DNA from: a bacterium
Lineage (GTDB): Bacteria; Zixibacteria; MSB-5A5; GN15; FEB-12
Direction of reading: 5' to 3'
NCBI GenBank assembly: GCA_020444475.1
Contig: JAHLKV010000002.1
Span: 372,001 to 436,000, forward strand
Length of the DNA stretch: 64,000 nt
Below, one piece after another: positions 42,540 to 54,143 of the stretch. Made by a program: the position numbers and the translations under genes. The number at the start of each line of letters is the position of its first letter. Position 1 is the stretch's first letter. The notes under the pieces are model-generated. The model was given only the letters and a program-made list of their open reading frames with translations. It was not told the origin of the DNA and searched no databases.

Positions 42540-43145
42540 CTACTTCGTCGCGGCCGTGTACAGCTCGCCGACTTTCTCCCAGTTGATGACGTTGAAAAAC
42601 GCCTCAACATAGTCCGGGCGCTTGTTCTGATATTTCAGATAGTAGGCATGCTCCCAGACATCGATCCCGACAATCGGCGTCTTGCCCTGCGACAGCGGTG
42701 AGTCCTGGTTCGGGGTCGACATGATCTCCAGCTTGCCGTCTTTGACCACCAGCCAGGCCCAGCCGGAGCCGAACTGACCAACCGCCGCGGCGGTGAATTT
42801 TGCCTTAAACTGGTCAAAACCACCAAGTTCTTTCGTGATCGCATCAGCGGCCGGACCGGCAAACGTGACGTCCTTCTTCAGGATCGGCCAGAAAAACGAG
42901 TGATTGACATGGCCGCCGCCGTGGTTGCGGACTGCGGTGCGGATATTTTCCGGGACGGCATTCAGATCGGAGACCAGCTGTTCGGCCGATTTCTTCTCCA
43001 GCTCGGCGTTGCCCTTGATGGCGTCGACCAGCTTGGTGATATAGGCCTGGTGGTGCTTGTCGTGATGAATCTCCATCGTCCTGGCGTCGATAAACGGCTC
43101 CAGGGCGTCGAACGAGTATCCGAGTTCGGGAAGGGTATGCGGCAT
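42540..43145 (-). CDS. Superoxide dismutase [Fe/Mn]
   Basis: A 201-residue cytoplasmic enzyme converting superoxide to oxygen and peroxide. Metal ligands are His in [12 protein letters not shown], His in [13 protein letters not shown], and Asp/His in [24 protein letters not shown] and TPNQDSPL are conserved. Mn and Fe forms cannot be told apart safely by eye. The start follows ATGGAGGACTACC. Single-gene unit with terminator, embedded in repeat-rich DNA. Confidence 0.95.
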   Translation of the reverse strand: MPHTLPELGYSFDALEPFIDARTMEIHHDKHHQAYITKLVDAIKGNAELEKKSAEQLVSDLNAVPENIRTAVRNHGGGHVNHSFFWPILKKDVTFAGPAADAITKELGGFDQFKAKFTAAAVGQFGSGWAWLVVKDGKLEIMSTPNQDSPLSQGKTPIVGIDVWEHAYYLKYQNKRPDYVEAFFNVINWEKVGELYTAATK

Positions 43146-43295
43146 GGTAGTCCTCCATTTTGTTTGTCCGGACGGCGATCATGGGCCATCCGAGTCCAGA
43201 TTCCAGTATGTACGGGATACAACACACGAGAGTGGCAATTGTGCCCGAGAGAATGATTTTGGGGAGGGGTGAGTTGATTGGAATCGGCGATTGTG

Positions 43296-43446
43296 GCCCA
43301 CTTGCCGTTCGTCCGCGGGGCGGACAGACCTGCTGTCGGATGTACCTGCCTTCGGCAGGAAGCATCCGACAGAACCCTGCGACAGGACGTTTCCGGTTCC
43401 CCACCTGCCGTTCGTCCGCAGCGCGGACTCACTCTAGGTGGGCCAC
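43296..43446. repeat. Composite repeat: truncated E, then D-E unit
   Basis: A family E left part (CCCACTTGCCGTTCGTCCG, 43296-43330) breaks off and runs straight into family D (43333-43372), a spacer and a full family E (43399-43446). The D-spacer-E part matches 40848-40960 over about 110 bases. Confidence 0.7.
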
Positions 43447-43472
43447 AGGCGGGCGGACTCATGCCAGGTTGG

Positions 43473-43498
43473 TCATGCTTCGACTCCGCTCAGCATGA
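43473..43498. repeat. Short hairpin repeat, family K
   Basis: TCATGCTTCGACTCCGCTCA then GCATGA. Inverted with respect to copies at 50791 and 62289. Confidence 0.65.
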
Positions 43499-43579
43499 CG
43501 GTGTGCTACGATCGGCAAGGTGTGGTACGATCGGCAAGGAGAAGCGCCCCCATCAAGGATGAGGGCGCTTCATGAGTCT

Positions 43580-43671
43580 GTAGGTCCGAACCCCTGTGGT
43601 TCGGACATGACCGGTCGGAACCGCAGGGGTTCCGACTTTGCGGTTCGTGGCGTACGAGGACGTACGCCACG
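43580..43671. repeat. Families F (twice) and M
   Basis: GTAGGTCCGAACCCCTGTGG then TTCGGACAT (43580-43608). A second diverged hairpin GGTCGGAACCGCAGGGGTTC CGACTT follows, then a family M hairpin CGTGGCGTACG ... CGTACGCCACG (43646-43671). Confidence 0.65.
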
Positions 43672-43715
43672 CACGAGCCGGGCTGCAAGCAGCCTCGGTT
43701 TACTCATTCTTTGGT

Positions 43716-43788
43716 GTCAGGTCTGAGGACAGACCTGACCTACACGTCTCATTGGATAGTGGCAGGTCTGAGGACAGACCTGCCCTAC
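43716..43788. repeat. Two REP-like hairpins, family G
   Basis: GTCAGGTCTGAGGACAGACC TGACCTAC (43716-43743) and GGCAGGTCTGAGGACAGACC TGCCCTAC (43761-43788). Arms GTCAGGTCT/AGACCTGAC versus GGCAGGTCT/AGACCTGCC differ by compensated changes, and both end in CTAC. Confidence 0.75.
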
Positions 43789-43834
43789 ACGTCTTTACAA
43801 ACAAGACAGTCGCTACAAGTCTACATGCCTCGGT

Positions 43835-44398
43835 CTACTTGCCGGGGTAGCTGATCAGCTCGATTTCGAACAGAACGGTCGAGTTGGCGGGGATCATGTT
43901 GCCCATGGCGCGGTTGCCCCAGCCCAACTCCGGCGGGACCAGCAGGCGACGGGCGCCGCCCGGTTTCATCCCGACCATGCCTTCGTTCCAGCCCTTGATC
44001 AGGTTGCTGTCACCCAGTTTGAACTTGAAGGTCTCCACCTGTCCCGTGCGCGGGTTGGCCTCGTGTGAGTCCTGTACCGACTTGCCCTTGACGCCGTCCT
44101 TGTCGGAGAGCCAGACGTGGTAGTGGCACTCGACATTGTCGCCGATCTCAGCAGCTTTGCCTTCGCCAACCTTCAGATCCATCCACTTGAGGCCGGATTC
44201 GTTTTCATTCCATTCCATGTCACCATCCGCTGTTTCGCCCGGCTCACCCTTGTCGGACTTGACGGTCGTGGTTTTACCCTTCTGCTCGGTCATCGTCGTA
44301 TCCTGCTTGTCGGCGGCCTTGCTGTCGTCGTCCCCGGCGCACGCCGTAACGGCGAACATCAGCGCCAGCATCGACGCGAATATCATCAGCTTCTTCAT
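43835..44398 (-). CDS. FKBP-type peptidyl-prolyl cis-trans isomerase, lipoprotein
   Basis: A 187-residue envelope foldase. The leader has a lipobox (AVTAC, Cys20), then an acidic, Lys-rich linker. The FKBP domain (about residues 75-187) has VECHYHVWLSDKDG, FKFKLGDSNLIKGWNEGMVGM, GGARRLLVPPELGWG and ANSTVLFEIELIS. Start at 44398 after GGGAGTTTGTAC. It is 53 bases downstream of purA and may belong to the lon-engB-purA transcript. Confidence 0.92.
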   Translation of the reverse strand: MKKLMIFASMLALMFAVTACAGDDDSKAADKQDTTMTEQKGKTTTVKSDKGEPGETADGDMEWNENESGLKWMDLKVGEGKAAEIGDNVECHYHVWLSDKDGVKGKSVQDSHEANPRTGQVETFKFKLGDSNLIKGWNEGMVGMKPGGARRLLVPPELGWGNRAMGNMIPANSTVLFEIELISYPGK

Positions 44399-44451
44399 GT
44401 ACAAACTCCCTTGGTTTTCCGTAGTCATTGACCTTGTCGGCGCATGGTCTC

Positions 44452-46354
<1,903 letters not shown>

Positions 46355-46387
46355 GCCCCCCGTCCCCGACAGCGACTCCGCTCGCGC

Positions 46388-48790
46388 TTAGCTCGGGCGA
46401 TGCTGAGTCGCATGGTGCGCCGTGCGACGTTTGTGTCGCTCCTGCGGCGCCTCCGTCATTGCCAACTTGATAACGTCATCAACCCGACGGACGAAATGCA
46501 GCGTGAGACCGTCGAGCAGTTCCGGCTGAAGGTCCGGGATATCCTTGCGGTTTTTCTCCGGGACGATAATCTCGGAGATCCCGTTCCGTTTCGCGGCCAG
46601 CAGCTTTTCGTTAAGGCCGCCGATCGGCAGCACGTCACCGGTCAGGGTCACTTCGCCGGTCATGGCGATATCGGTGCGCACCGGGATTCCGGTCACACTG
46701 GACAGCATCGCCACAGTCAGGGTGATGCCGGCCGACGGTCCGTCTTTGGGCACGGCGCCTTCGGGGATATGCACGTGCAATTCTATATCTTCGTAAAACT
46801 TGTCATCGAGTCCGAACCGCTTGGTGTGGTTGCGGATGTAGGACAGGGCGGCCGATGCCGATTCGCGCATGACCTCGCCGAGCGATCCGGTCAGTGTCAG
46901 CTTGGCTTTGCCGCGCATCGGAAGCACCTCGACCGGGAGCGCTTCGCCGCCCATCTCGGTCCAGGCCAGACCGACCGCGTAACCGACGGTGGGTTGCTTT
47001 TTGATATCGGTATCGATGTAGCGACGGGGTCCCAGCGCTTTTCCGACTTTTGTTCTGTTGTACGCCAGCCGACGGACTTTTTTCCCTTTCGCCATATCGA
47101 GCACCGTCTTGCGCACGACCGATGACAACTTGCGTTCGAGCTCGCGAACACCGGCCTCGCGGGTGTGATAGCGAATGATCTCGAAGACAGCATCGTCGCG
47201 AAGCTCCATGGTCACCGACTCGACCCCCATTTCCTTTTTGATCTTCGGGAACAGGTAGTCTTTCGCAATCGCCGCCTTCTCGAATTCGAGATAGCCGGGC
47301 AGGCGGATGATTTCCATGCGATCGCGAAGCGGCGCCGGAATACTGGCGGTGGTATTGGCCGTCGTGATGAACAGAATCTCGGAGAGGTCGTATTCGACTT
47401 CGAGATAGTTGTCACTGAAGGTGTTGTTCTGCTCCGGATCGAGCACTTCGAGCAACGCCGAGGCCGGGTCGCCGCGGAAGTCCTTGCCGACTTTGTCGAT
47501 TTCGTCGAGCAGGAAGACGGGGTTCGAGGACTCCGTTTTCTTCAGCGCCTGAATGATTCGTCCCGGCATGGCGCCGATATAGGTTCGCCGATGGCCGCGA
47601 ATCTCCGCCTCATCGTGAATGCCGCCAAGCGACATGCGGACGAAATTGCGACCCATGGCACGCGCGATAGAACGACCCACCGATGTCTTCCCTACTCCGG
47701 GCGGACCAACCAGACAGAGAATCGGTCCTTTGACTTTGCCCGCCAGTCTGATGACGGCGAGGTGTTCGAGGATGCGCTTTTTGGCTTTGTCCAGACCGTA
47801 GTGGTCACCGTCGAGAATAGACTGCACTTCGCCGAAATCGGTGCGGTCTTCGGTGGTAATCTCCCACGGCAGCGCCAACAGCCACTCGATATAGCTGCGC
47901 ACGACACCCGATTCGGCCGAGTACGGGTGCATCCGCGACAGACGCTTGATCTCTTCTTCGGCTTTGTCTTTCACGCGTTGCGGATAGGCCCGCGAGGCCA
48001 ACTGTGCGAGGAGGTCTTCGACATCGGCCGAAGTATCATCGGCCTGACCGAGCTCATCCTTGATCGCCTTGAGCTGTTGCTGCAGGTACATCTCGCGCTG
48101 CGAGCGCGACATCGAATCCCGCACCGAACCATCGATCTTCTGCTCCAACCGAAGTATCTCTACCTCTTCGGTGAGCACATCGGTCAGAATATGGAACTGC
48201 TCTTTGATCGAATAAGCGGCGAGAATTGCCTGCTTGGTTTCGATCTTGTGCAGAATGTGGGCGGCGATCGTATCGGCCAACTGCGTGTATTCTTCGATCG
48301 ACGCCACCGAAACCAGCACCTCATCGGGGATGCGGCGGTTCAGGCGGATATACTCCGCAAACTGCTCGGTAACCTTGCGTGAGAGCGCTTCGGTCTCGCG
48401 GTCGTACTGCTCGGCATCGGGTGGAATAACTTTGATCCGCGCCGAGAGGTAGTTGTCGGTTTTGGCCAGACGGACGGTTTCGGCCCGCACGAGACCTTCG
48501 ACCAGCACTTTCAGCGTGCCGTTGGGCATTTTCATCACCTGCAGCACGCGTGCGACCACGCCGACTTCAAACAGGTCATCGGAGGCGGGGACTTCAATCG
48601 AGGGCGACTTCTGGGCCATCAGGAATAACTGCTTGTCCCGGATCATCGCCTCCTGCAGGGCATTCACGGTCATCTTCCGTCCCACCAGCAGGGGGTAGAT
48701 CATATGGGGAAAGACCACCACATCGCGAAGAGGGACCACCGGCAGGCGTGACTTGATATCTATTGTCTCAGTATTATGCTTCAGTTTCAT
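46388..48790 (-). CDS. lon: ATP-dependent Lon protease
   Basis: An 800-residue cytoplasmic protease degrading misfolded and regulatory proteins. The N-terminal LON substrate domain ([22 protein letters not shown]) runs to about residue 210. A coiled region follows, then AAA+ with [18 protein letters not shown] and [18 protein letters not shown]. The C-terminal Ser-Lys protease domain has catalytic Ser in [10 protein letters not shown] and Lys in [12 protein letters not shown]. It is the first gene of a lon-engB-purA(-FKBP) run, with a sigma70-like promoter at 48847-48875. Confidence 0.96.
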   Translation of the reverse strand: MKLKHNTETIDIKSRLPVVPLRDVVVFPHMIYPLLVGRKMTVNALQEAMIRDKQLFLMAQKSPSIEVPASDDLFEVGVVARVLQVMKMPNGTLKVLVEGLVRAETVRLAKTDNYLSARIKVIPPDAEQYDRETEALSRKVTEQFAEYIRLNRRIPDEVLVSVASIEEYTQLADTIAAHILHKIETKQAILAAYSIKEQFHILTDVLTEEVEILRLEQKIDGSVRDSMSRSQREMYLQQQLKAIKDELGQADDTSADVEDLLAQLASRAYPQRVKDKAEEEIKRLSRMHPYSAESGVVRSYIEWLLALPWEITTEDRTDFGEVQSILDGDHYGLDKAKKRILEHLAVIRLAGKVKGPILCLVGPPGVGKTSVGRSIARAMGRNFVRMSLGGIHDEAEIRGHRRTYIGAMPGRIIQALKKTESSNPVFLLDEIDKVGKDFRGDPASALLEVLDPEQNNTFSDNYLEVEYDLSEILFITTANTTASIPAPLRDRMEIIRLPGYLEFEKAAIAKDYLFPKIKKEMGVESVTMELRDDAVFEIIRYHTREAGVRELERKLSSVVRKTVLDMAKGKKVRRLAYNRTKVGKALGPRRYIDTDIKKQPTVGYAVGLAWTEMGGEALPVEVLPMRGKAKLTLTGSLGEVMRESASAALSYIRNHTKRFGLDDKFYEDIELHVHIPEGAVPKDGPSAGITLTVAMLSSVTGIPVRTDIAMTGEVTLTGDVLPIGGLNEKLLAAKRNGISEIIVPEKNRKDIPDLQPELLDGLTLHFVRRVDDVIKLAMTEAPQERHKRRTAHHATQHRPS

Positions 48791-48846
48791 ACAACGAAAT
48801 CCGGCCTTTCAGGGCGTAGGTATAGAACGCTCCGTGCAAACCCTTT

Positions 48847-48875
48847 ATAATAGCCACACGAGGGCCAATCGCCAA
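48847..48875 (-). promoter_or_regulatory. Sigma70-like promoter of lon
   Basis: On the minus strand TTGGCG (48875-48870), a 17-base spacer, then TATTAT (48852-48847). The expected start of transcription is about 50 bases before the lon ATG. No heat-shock (sigma32 or CIRCE) site is evident. Confidence 0.6.
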
Positions 48876-48944
48876 TAACTTTCTGGGATCATTCGGCTGG
48901 AAACGAAGCGGTGAAGGCGTTATATGATACTATACGACAACATC

Positions 48945-49880
48945 TTAGCGGGCATTAAAGGTAACAATAAACCAGATGATTATGAGAATCAAGGCGATAA
49001 TCGAGAGGATCAACAACCGTCTCGGGCTGCCCGGAGAACGCTCCTCGGCCTGTGCCACCCCCGTCACCTGCCGGGTGTGCTGCTCGCGCATCTCCTGCAG
49101 CGAGGCCAGCAGGCTGAGGGCCGACAGGCGATCCGAAACATCGCACGCCGTCATCCGCTCCAGAAGCAGTTTCCCCTCGTGCGGAATCCGCCGTGCGACC
49201 GGAGACTCGAACGAGATTGGAATCGAACTCACCGCGGTTGTCACCTCGCCGAAGGTCTCCCCGTCAAAGGCCTCTTCTCCGGTCAACATCTCGAAAAAGA
49301 CCGCGCCGAGCGAGAAGAGATCGGATCCCACCTCAATCGGCCCGCGAGTCAGTTGTTCCGGTGCGCGATATCGTGCGGCGTCGATTACCGCCTCGCTTGT
49401 CTCTTCGGGATTGCTGTCCCACGGAAGGCAGGCGTCCACAATCCGCACCTTTTGGTCATCATCAACGATGATATTCCCGGGGGAGATGTTGACCAGCGCG
49501 ACTTCTTCGACATGCGCCGACTGGAGCAGGTCGGCCAGTTGGATCGCCAGGTCGAGAAACTCCCCGTAGAACATCGGCTCACCGTTGGTGAACGCGCGAA
49601 GCGGCTTTCCGGTGATATACTCGCGCACGATAAACGGTCGGTCGGTTTCGGTATCTATGGTGAAAAATGCCGCCAGGGCGGGATGTTTCAGGGCATTCAA
49701 TCGCCGCATCGACTCGGCGAACTGCTCGCGAAAGCCGGCATCGGTGACCAGCGTCGACGGCAGGAACTTGAGCGTGACCGGGCGCTGCAGCGCTTCGTCG
49801 ATCGCCATCCACGTCTCGCCGTGTCGGCCCGCCCCGAGCCGGTCGGAGAGCCGGTATTGTCGAATGTGAGATTGATCCAT
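48945..49880 (-). CDS. Membrane-anchored protein kinase-like protein, probable pseudokinase
   Basis: A 311-residue eukaryotic-like kinase fold with one C-terminal membrane segment (LLILSIIALILIIIWFIV). The Gly-rich loop (GAGRHGETW), the ATP lysine K38 (PVTLKFL) and the C-lobe APEQLTRGPIEVGSDLFSLG are present. The catalytic loop HRDLKPxN reads L-V-N-I-S-P-G-N, so the catalytic Asp is Asn131 and the Lys is Ser133. DFG is D149-A-C. Catalysis is therefore doubtful. I use the ATG at 49880; a GTG at 49910 with GGAG upstream is possible. It lies 154 bases before lon, same strand. Confidence 0.85.
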   Translation of the reverse strand: MDQSHIRQYRLSDRLGAGRHGETWMAIDEALQRPVTLKFLPSTLVTDAGFREQFAESMRRLNALKHPALAAFFTIDTETDRPFIVREYITGKPLRAFTNGEPMFYGEFLDLAIQLADLLQSAHVEEVALVNISPGNIIVDDDQKVRIVDACLPWDSNPEETSEAVIDAARYRAPEQLTRGPIEVGSDLFSLGAVFFEMLTGEEAFDGETFGEVTTAVSSIPISFESPVARRIPHEGKLLLERMTACDVSDRLSALSLLASLQEMREQHTRQVTGVAQAEERSPGSPRRLLILSIIALILIIIWFIVTFNAR

Positions 49881-49983
49881 AGGCCCGATAGTTAAGAGAG
49901 TAAGCCGCACACCGCTCCGGAGAGATCTCTGGTGGCAGTATGCGCTGTTGTGGATCGGATTGTCAACTACTGGAATCGGTCTA

Positions 49984-50742
49984 TCAAAACCGGATCCCGA
50001 ACTTCTCCTCCAGTATCCGCTCGTATTCCTCGACCGAGCCCACCGGCGTCTCCATCTTCAGGCCACTCTCGGTCTCGGTTACTTTGGTATCGGTCAGGGT
50101 AAAGCGCCCGGTCGGCGTGGCGATCGTGATCATGTTTCGCTGCGTGAAATGGGAGTCGGGCGAGGTCTGATGATACCGGCACATGTCGGAAAATTCATTC
50201 GGCTCGCGAGCGACGGTCGAGAACTGAAAGAGCCCTTTCCACGCGCCATCTGTCTCCCGTTCGAGCACGAAAGCTTCTGTGTCACTGCTTTCGGCCGCTT
50301 TCAGCCGGTAGTGACCGGAGATGTCCGCATGTTGCCCGTTCGGGAGCGGAAGCGGTCCACGCGCCGAATCACCAAACCCGACATCGACCAGCAAACGCTG
50401 CTTTGCCAAATGCACGATCAGTGCCATATGATCGAACTCGGCGCTCAATGTGCCGTTGTCCCTGAACACCCGCGCCGAGACCATGTCGACGGTGTAGCCG
50501 AGTTCGCGAAGCAGCTCGCAGAAGAGGCCGTTCAGTTCATAGCAGAACCCGCCGCGACGGTCACCGATCACCTTGTCATAGATCGTACCTGTATCGAGTG
50601 AGATCGGCACGGTTCGTTTGATATCGAGATTCTCGAACGGGACATGCAGCAGGTGATGCTCCTGCAGGTACGCGAGGCCGTCGATTGTCTCCGGCTGCAG
50701 TTGTGCGACGCCGATTCGGCGAAGGTATCGCAGGGTGTTCAT
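49984..50742 (-). CDS. Arylamine N-acetyltransferase
   Basis: A 252-residue NAT enzyme moving acetyl from acetyl-CoA to arylamines or hydrazines. The catalytic triad is visible: Cys in RRGGFCYELNGLF, His in FDHMALIV and Asp in LLVDVGFGD. HVPFENLDI near residue 35 is typical. The C-terminal third is the usual beta-alpha lid. Length is standard. The natural substrate in bacteria is usually unknown. Confidence 0.94.
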   Translation of the reverse strand: MNTLRYLRRIGVAQLQPETIDGLAYLQEHHLLHVPFENLDIKRTVPISLDTGTIYDKVIGDRRGGFCYELNGLFCELLRELGYTVDMVSARVFRDNGTLSAEFDHMALIVHLAKQRLLVDVGFGDSARGPLPLPNGQHADISGHYRLKAAESSDTEAFVLERETDGAWKGLFQFSTVAREPNEFSDMCRYHQTSPDSHFTQRNMITIATPTGRFTLTDTKVTETESGLKMETPVGSVEEYERILEEKFGIRF

Positions 50743-50790
50743 GGTGTTTGCCCTGTTATGAAGTATCTGCTGCTAATCACGGTCATTGCC

Positions 50791-50818
50791 GTCATGCTGA
50801 GCGGAGTCGAAGCATGAC
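50791..50818. repeat. Short hairpin repeat, family K
   Basis: GTCATGCTGAGCGGAGTCGA then AGCATGAC, between the NAT and PD-(D/E)XK-like genes. Same orientation as 62289. Confidence 0.65.
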
Positions 50819-50865
50819 AGGTATGAAGTGCCCACTTGCCGGTGCGATTGGTAGCCACGCAATCC

Positions 50866-51492
50866 TCATGAGACCTTGACTATTAGCGAACGAAACTTCC
50901 CATACGTCGCGCCTCCCGGATGAGAGAAGTCCGTCCACTCGACTTCGTACTTGCCCTGTAAGGTGAGAGGTCGCTCTCGTCCGTACTTCGTGCCGTCCGA
51001 GGTCATCGGCCCCCATCCGAGTTTACCTTCGAGGACTCGCCCGGAGTGAATTCTGAATTCGGCGTCGGCAGCCTCATGACTTGTCGATTTATGCCAGTAG
51101 CCACTTTCATTTGTGAGCATGACGGCGTATCCCACGTAGCCTTCTCGCCCCACTGCAACATGTTCCAGTCGCTCAATGTCTCTTATAAAATCATGCCGGC
51201 CACAGTCTAATGCGCTGTGACTTTTTAATCGATAGTGTTCGCCACCGACTTCAACGGACAGCGCGTGAGTCTTGTACTTCAACTCCACAGCTACTGTTTC
51301 ATCCAGGTGCTTTATCCAGATGTCAAGATGGATGAAGTGGCCATTCACCTGAATCGGCCTCTCCAGACGAATCGACGCGTCTGGAGACGATTGGTGAACC
51401 TCCCAGGCAAAGGCGTGCTGAAAGTCAGCTTCCGAATGGAAAATCGGTCTTAGCTTGGCGATGTCAGCCATTATCTTACTAACTTCAATCAC
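50866..51492 (-). CDS. PD-(D/E)XK nuclease-like protein of unknown function
   Basis: A 208-residue protein. The N-terminal 80 residues read as a restriction-enzyme-like core: SEADFQHAFAWEV (helix with Glu), RLERPIQ, HLDIWI (Asp) and, 14 residues on, VAVELKYKT. This is the D...ExK arrangement. The rest (FIRDIERLEHVAVGREGYVG onward) resembles the later helix of such domains, and a C-terminal beta region ends KFRSLIVKVS. No fused helicase or methylase. The GTG start follows ATAGGAAGAACT. It is located just downstream of the PcrA-like helicase gene. Could be a repair or defence nuclease, by inference only. Confidence 0.7.
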   Translation of the reverse strand: MIEVSKIMADIAKLRPIFHSEADFQHAFAWEVHQSSPDASIRLERPIQVNGHFIHLDIWIKHLDETVAVELKYKTHALSVEVGGEHYRLKSHSALDCGRHDFIRDIERLEHVAVGREGYVGYAVMLTNESGYWHKSTSHEAADAEFRIHSGRVLEGKLGWGPMTSDGTKYGRERPLTLQGKYEVEWTDFSHPGGATYGKFRSLIVKVS

Positions 51493-51532
51493 AGTTCTTC
51501 CTATACCTTGCCGGGCTCGTCGCCGTCACCCC

Positions 51533-53737
51533 TCACCCCACCACTTTCAACTTGGCGTACTTCGCCATGATCTTTTTCACGCCGATCCCGGAGAACATGA
51601 TCTCCAGCCGGGTCGACTCCCCGAACCCATCAACTTTCAGTATCTTCCCGCGCCCAAACGTGGGGTGCATGACCAGGCGTCCCGGACTGAAGCCGTGCTC
51701 GTCTTCGTATTCGTACTGAAGCTCTCCCGGCTCGGCGACATGACGCACGGCCTGTTTGGGCAGAAACGACGGTTGTCGCGATGTCTCCGTGGGGGCGAAC
51801 ACGGTCCGCGAGCGATAGTCGCGGATCTCGATCAACTCCGCAGGGACTTCTTTGATAAAGCGCGACGGGATCGACTCCACTTCGCCGAATCGAAACCGTG
51901 TGGTCGCCGACGACAGGTAGAGTTTCTTTTTGGCTCGCGTGGCGCCGACATAGAAGAGCCTTCGTTCTTCCTCGAGTTCGAGCGGCTCCATCACCGTGCG
52001 CTGCAACGGAAACAGGCCCTCTTCGAGCCCCACCAGATAGACAGTATCAAACTCCAGTCCCTTGGCGGCGTGGAGCGTCATGAGAGTCAGTTTGTTTTCG
52101 ATCTCGCGGTAGGCATCGAGATCGGTAAACAGCGAGATATCGGCGAGATAGTTCGCCAGGCCGTTGTTACCATTGGCGCGGGCGTACTCCGAAGCGCCTT
52201 CGATAAACGCCTCGATATTGTCCACCCGTCCCTGTCCGGCCACTGAATCTTCGGCCAGGAGTTCTTCGATCAGATTCAGATCGGTTACCAGGTCCTGTAT
52301 CAGCAGATCGACCGGGCGGTGTTCCAGATCGGTTCGATACTTCTCGATAATGTCCGTAAACGGTGTGATACGTTTTGCTTTCCCCGCCAGGTCGGGATAC
52401 AACTCGGCGTTGCGGGCGATCTCGTATTGCGAGGTTCCCTGTTGGCTGGCGATCATCGCTATCGACTGCGTTGTCTTCTGGCCGATTCCCCGCTTGGGAT
52501 AGTTGATCACCCGTCCAAACGAGACGTCATCTTTGGTGTTTACGATCAGCTTCAGGTAGGCCAGAAGGTCCTTGATCTCTTTGCGCTGGTAGAATCCGAC
52601 GCCGCCGACAATCTGGTAGGGAAGTCCGCGACGCCTGAGCTGCTCTTCAAAGGCTCGTGACTGGGCGTTGGTGCGGTACAGCACCACCGTCTCTTTCAGC
52701 GACATCTCATGCTGGGCGTTGTCGATCTGTTCGACGATCCGCGCGGCTTCGTCGTTGGCGTTGTCGACCAGAAACAACTCGAGGTTTTCGCCGTCGCCGA
52801 CATCGGTCCAGAGCGTTTTCTCTTTGCGCATGTCGTTGTTGGCGATTACCGCCGAGGCGGCCTTGAGGATGCGGCTGGTGGAGCGGTAGTTCTGCTCGAG
52901 CTTGATAATCTTCGCGCCGGGGAAATCTTTCTCAAAATTCAGGATATTGCTGATATCGGCGCCGCGCCAGCCGTAGATCGACTGGTCTTCATCGCCGACC
53001 ACACAGATATTCTTGTCCGGACCAACCAGCTCTTTAAGCAGCAGGTACTGGACGTGGTTGGTGTCCTGGTATTCATCGACGAGGACATACTTGAAGAAAC
53101 TCCGGTATTTGTCGCCGATCCCTGAGCCGTTGCGAAGCAGCATGACGGCGTTAAACAACAGATCGTCGAAATCCATGCCGTTGCAGGCGCGAAGGCGCGT
53201 CTGGTAGAGCTTGTATATCTCCGCCGTGCGGGACTCGAAATATCCGGAGCTTTGCTGGGCGAACGTTTCGGGACCGATCAACCGGTTTTTGGCGTCGGAT
53301 ATTTTTCGCATCTGCCCCTTGGGCGGAAACTGACCATCGGAGAAGCCCAGGTCCTTCAGGCAGGTTTTGACCAGTGAGAGGGCGTCATCGGCGTCGAAAA
53401 TCGTAAAGTTGGTATCGTAGCCGATCGCCGAAGCTTCGCGTCGAAGGAGTCTCGCACAGAAGGAGTGGAAAGTGGAGACGTTCATGTCAACTACCGAGCC
53501 GCCGACCAGTTTGCCGACTCGTTCTTTCATCTCGCCGGCGGCCTTGTTCGTGAAGGTGACCGCAAGTAGTTGGTAGGGAGTGGCTTTACGCGATGTCAGC
53601 AGGTACGCCAGGCGGCGTGTCAACACCCGGGTTTTTCCCGAGCCGGCCCCGGCGATCACCAGCAGAGGACCATCGGTGGTCTCAACCGCGTCGCGCTGGG
53701 CTGGGTTGAGGTCTTTGAGCAGCCAATCGGAAGTCAT
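51533..53737 (-). CDS. ATP-dependent DNA helicase of the PcrA/UvrD type
   Basis: A 734-residue superfamily 1A 3'-5' helicase in repair and replication restart. Motif order: LNPAQRDAVE (Q), VIAGAGSGKTRVLTRR (I), AVTFTNKAAGEMKERV (Ia), DEYQDTN (II), GDEDQSIYGWRGA (III), LEQNYRS (IV), LTLMTLHAAKGLEFDTVYLVG (V) and EEERRLFYVGATRAKKKLYL (VI). The C-terminal tail has the Tudor-like PcrA/UvrD end (GRLVMHPTFGRGKILKVDG), which supports PcrA. No nuclease domain. Confidence 0.95.
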   Translation of the reverse strand: MTSDWLLKDLNPAQRDAVETTDGPLLVIAGAGSGKTRVLTRRLAYLLTSRKATPYQLLAVTFTNKAAGEMKERVGKLVGGSVVDMNVSTFHSFCARLLRREASAIGYDTNFTIFDADDALSLVKTCLKDLGFSDGQFPPKGQMRKISDAKNRLIGPETFAQQSSGYFESRTAEIYKLYQTRLRACNGMDFDDLLFNAVMLLRNGSGIGDKYRSFFKYVLVDEYQDTNHVQYLLLKELVGPDKNICVVGDEDQSIYGWRGADISNILNFEKDFPGAKIIKLEQNYRSTSRILKAASAVIANNDMRKEKTLWTDVGDGENLELFLVDNANDEAARIVEQIDNAQHEMSLKETVVLYRTNAQSRAFEEQLRRRGLPYQIVGGVGFYQRKEIKDLLAYLKLIVNTKDDVSFGRVINYPKRGIGQKTTQSIAMIASQQGTSQYEIARNAELYPDLAGKAKRITPFTDIIEKYRTDLEHRPVDLLIQDLVTDLNLIEELLAEDSVAGQGRVDNIEAFIEGASEYARANGNNGLANYLADISLFTDLDAYREIENKLTLMTLHAAKGLEFDTVYLVGLEEGLFPLQRTVMEPLELEEERRLFYVGATRAKKKLYLSSATTRFRFGEVESIPSRFIKEVPAELIEIRDYRSRTVFAPTETSRQPSFLPKQAVRHVAEPGELQYEYEDEHGFSPGRLVMHPTFGRGKILKVDGFGESTRLEIMFSGIGVKKIMAKYAKLKVVG

Positions 53738-53825
53738 TCAGCGAATATAGGCGCGGCCTTGTTCGATGCAACCGCTTTGTCATCCCAAATGCGCGGGGGT
53801 GAGTGTCCATGGAAGACAGAGACTT

Positions 53826-53986
53826 GTAGGTCAGCTCCGTTTGCAGGTCCGATACATGGACGGCCTCCACCAACAGAACCGGGCAAACGGTGCTGACATC
53901 AGATCCACACGGCGGCGTCAGCACCGGTCGCTCGTATTGACTTCCCAAACCGTCGGGCTCCAAATCCGCGACCGGAGCTGACCTAC
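53826..53986. repeat. BIME-like doublet, family A (161 bp)
   Basis: GTAGGTCAGCTCCGTTTGC ... GCAAACGGTGCTGAC, then GTCAGCACCGGTCGC ... GCGACCGGAGCTGACCTAC. It is the clearest copy: both halves have long arms interrupted only by one T-T mismatch at the same place. It fills the centre of the gap 53738-54143. Confidence 0.88.
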
Positions 53987-53996
53987 TTGCACTGTT

Positions 53997-54043
53997 GTGT
54001 CGGATGCTTCTTGCCCGCCGGGGCGGGCGAGTACATCCGACAC
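53997..54043. repeat. Hairpin repeat, family D (inverted)
   Basis: GTGTCGGATG ... CATCCGACAC enclosing an inner stem GCCCGCC/GGCGGGC that replaces CCTGCC/GGCAGG of other copies. The TTCTTG and GAGTA sides show it is inverted relative to 40848. Confidence 0.65.
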
Positions 54044-54143
54044 CTCCCGACGCCGATCTACCGACTTTGCAACCTTTCGCCACTGGTACGTATAATATGG
54101 GCAGAGTTACTCTCTCTTCCCCACGCTAATCAAGGAGTCCGGT

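Noticed and set aside
42035..43788. Insertion sequence or integrated element
   Set aside because: No transposase or integrase gene is present anywhere in the window, and the flanking genes are ordinary chromosomal ones.
47165..48382. A 405-codon open frame on the plus strand
   Set aside because: Fully antisense to lon, whose motifs are complete; no recognisable domain.
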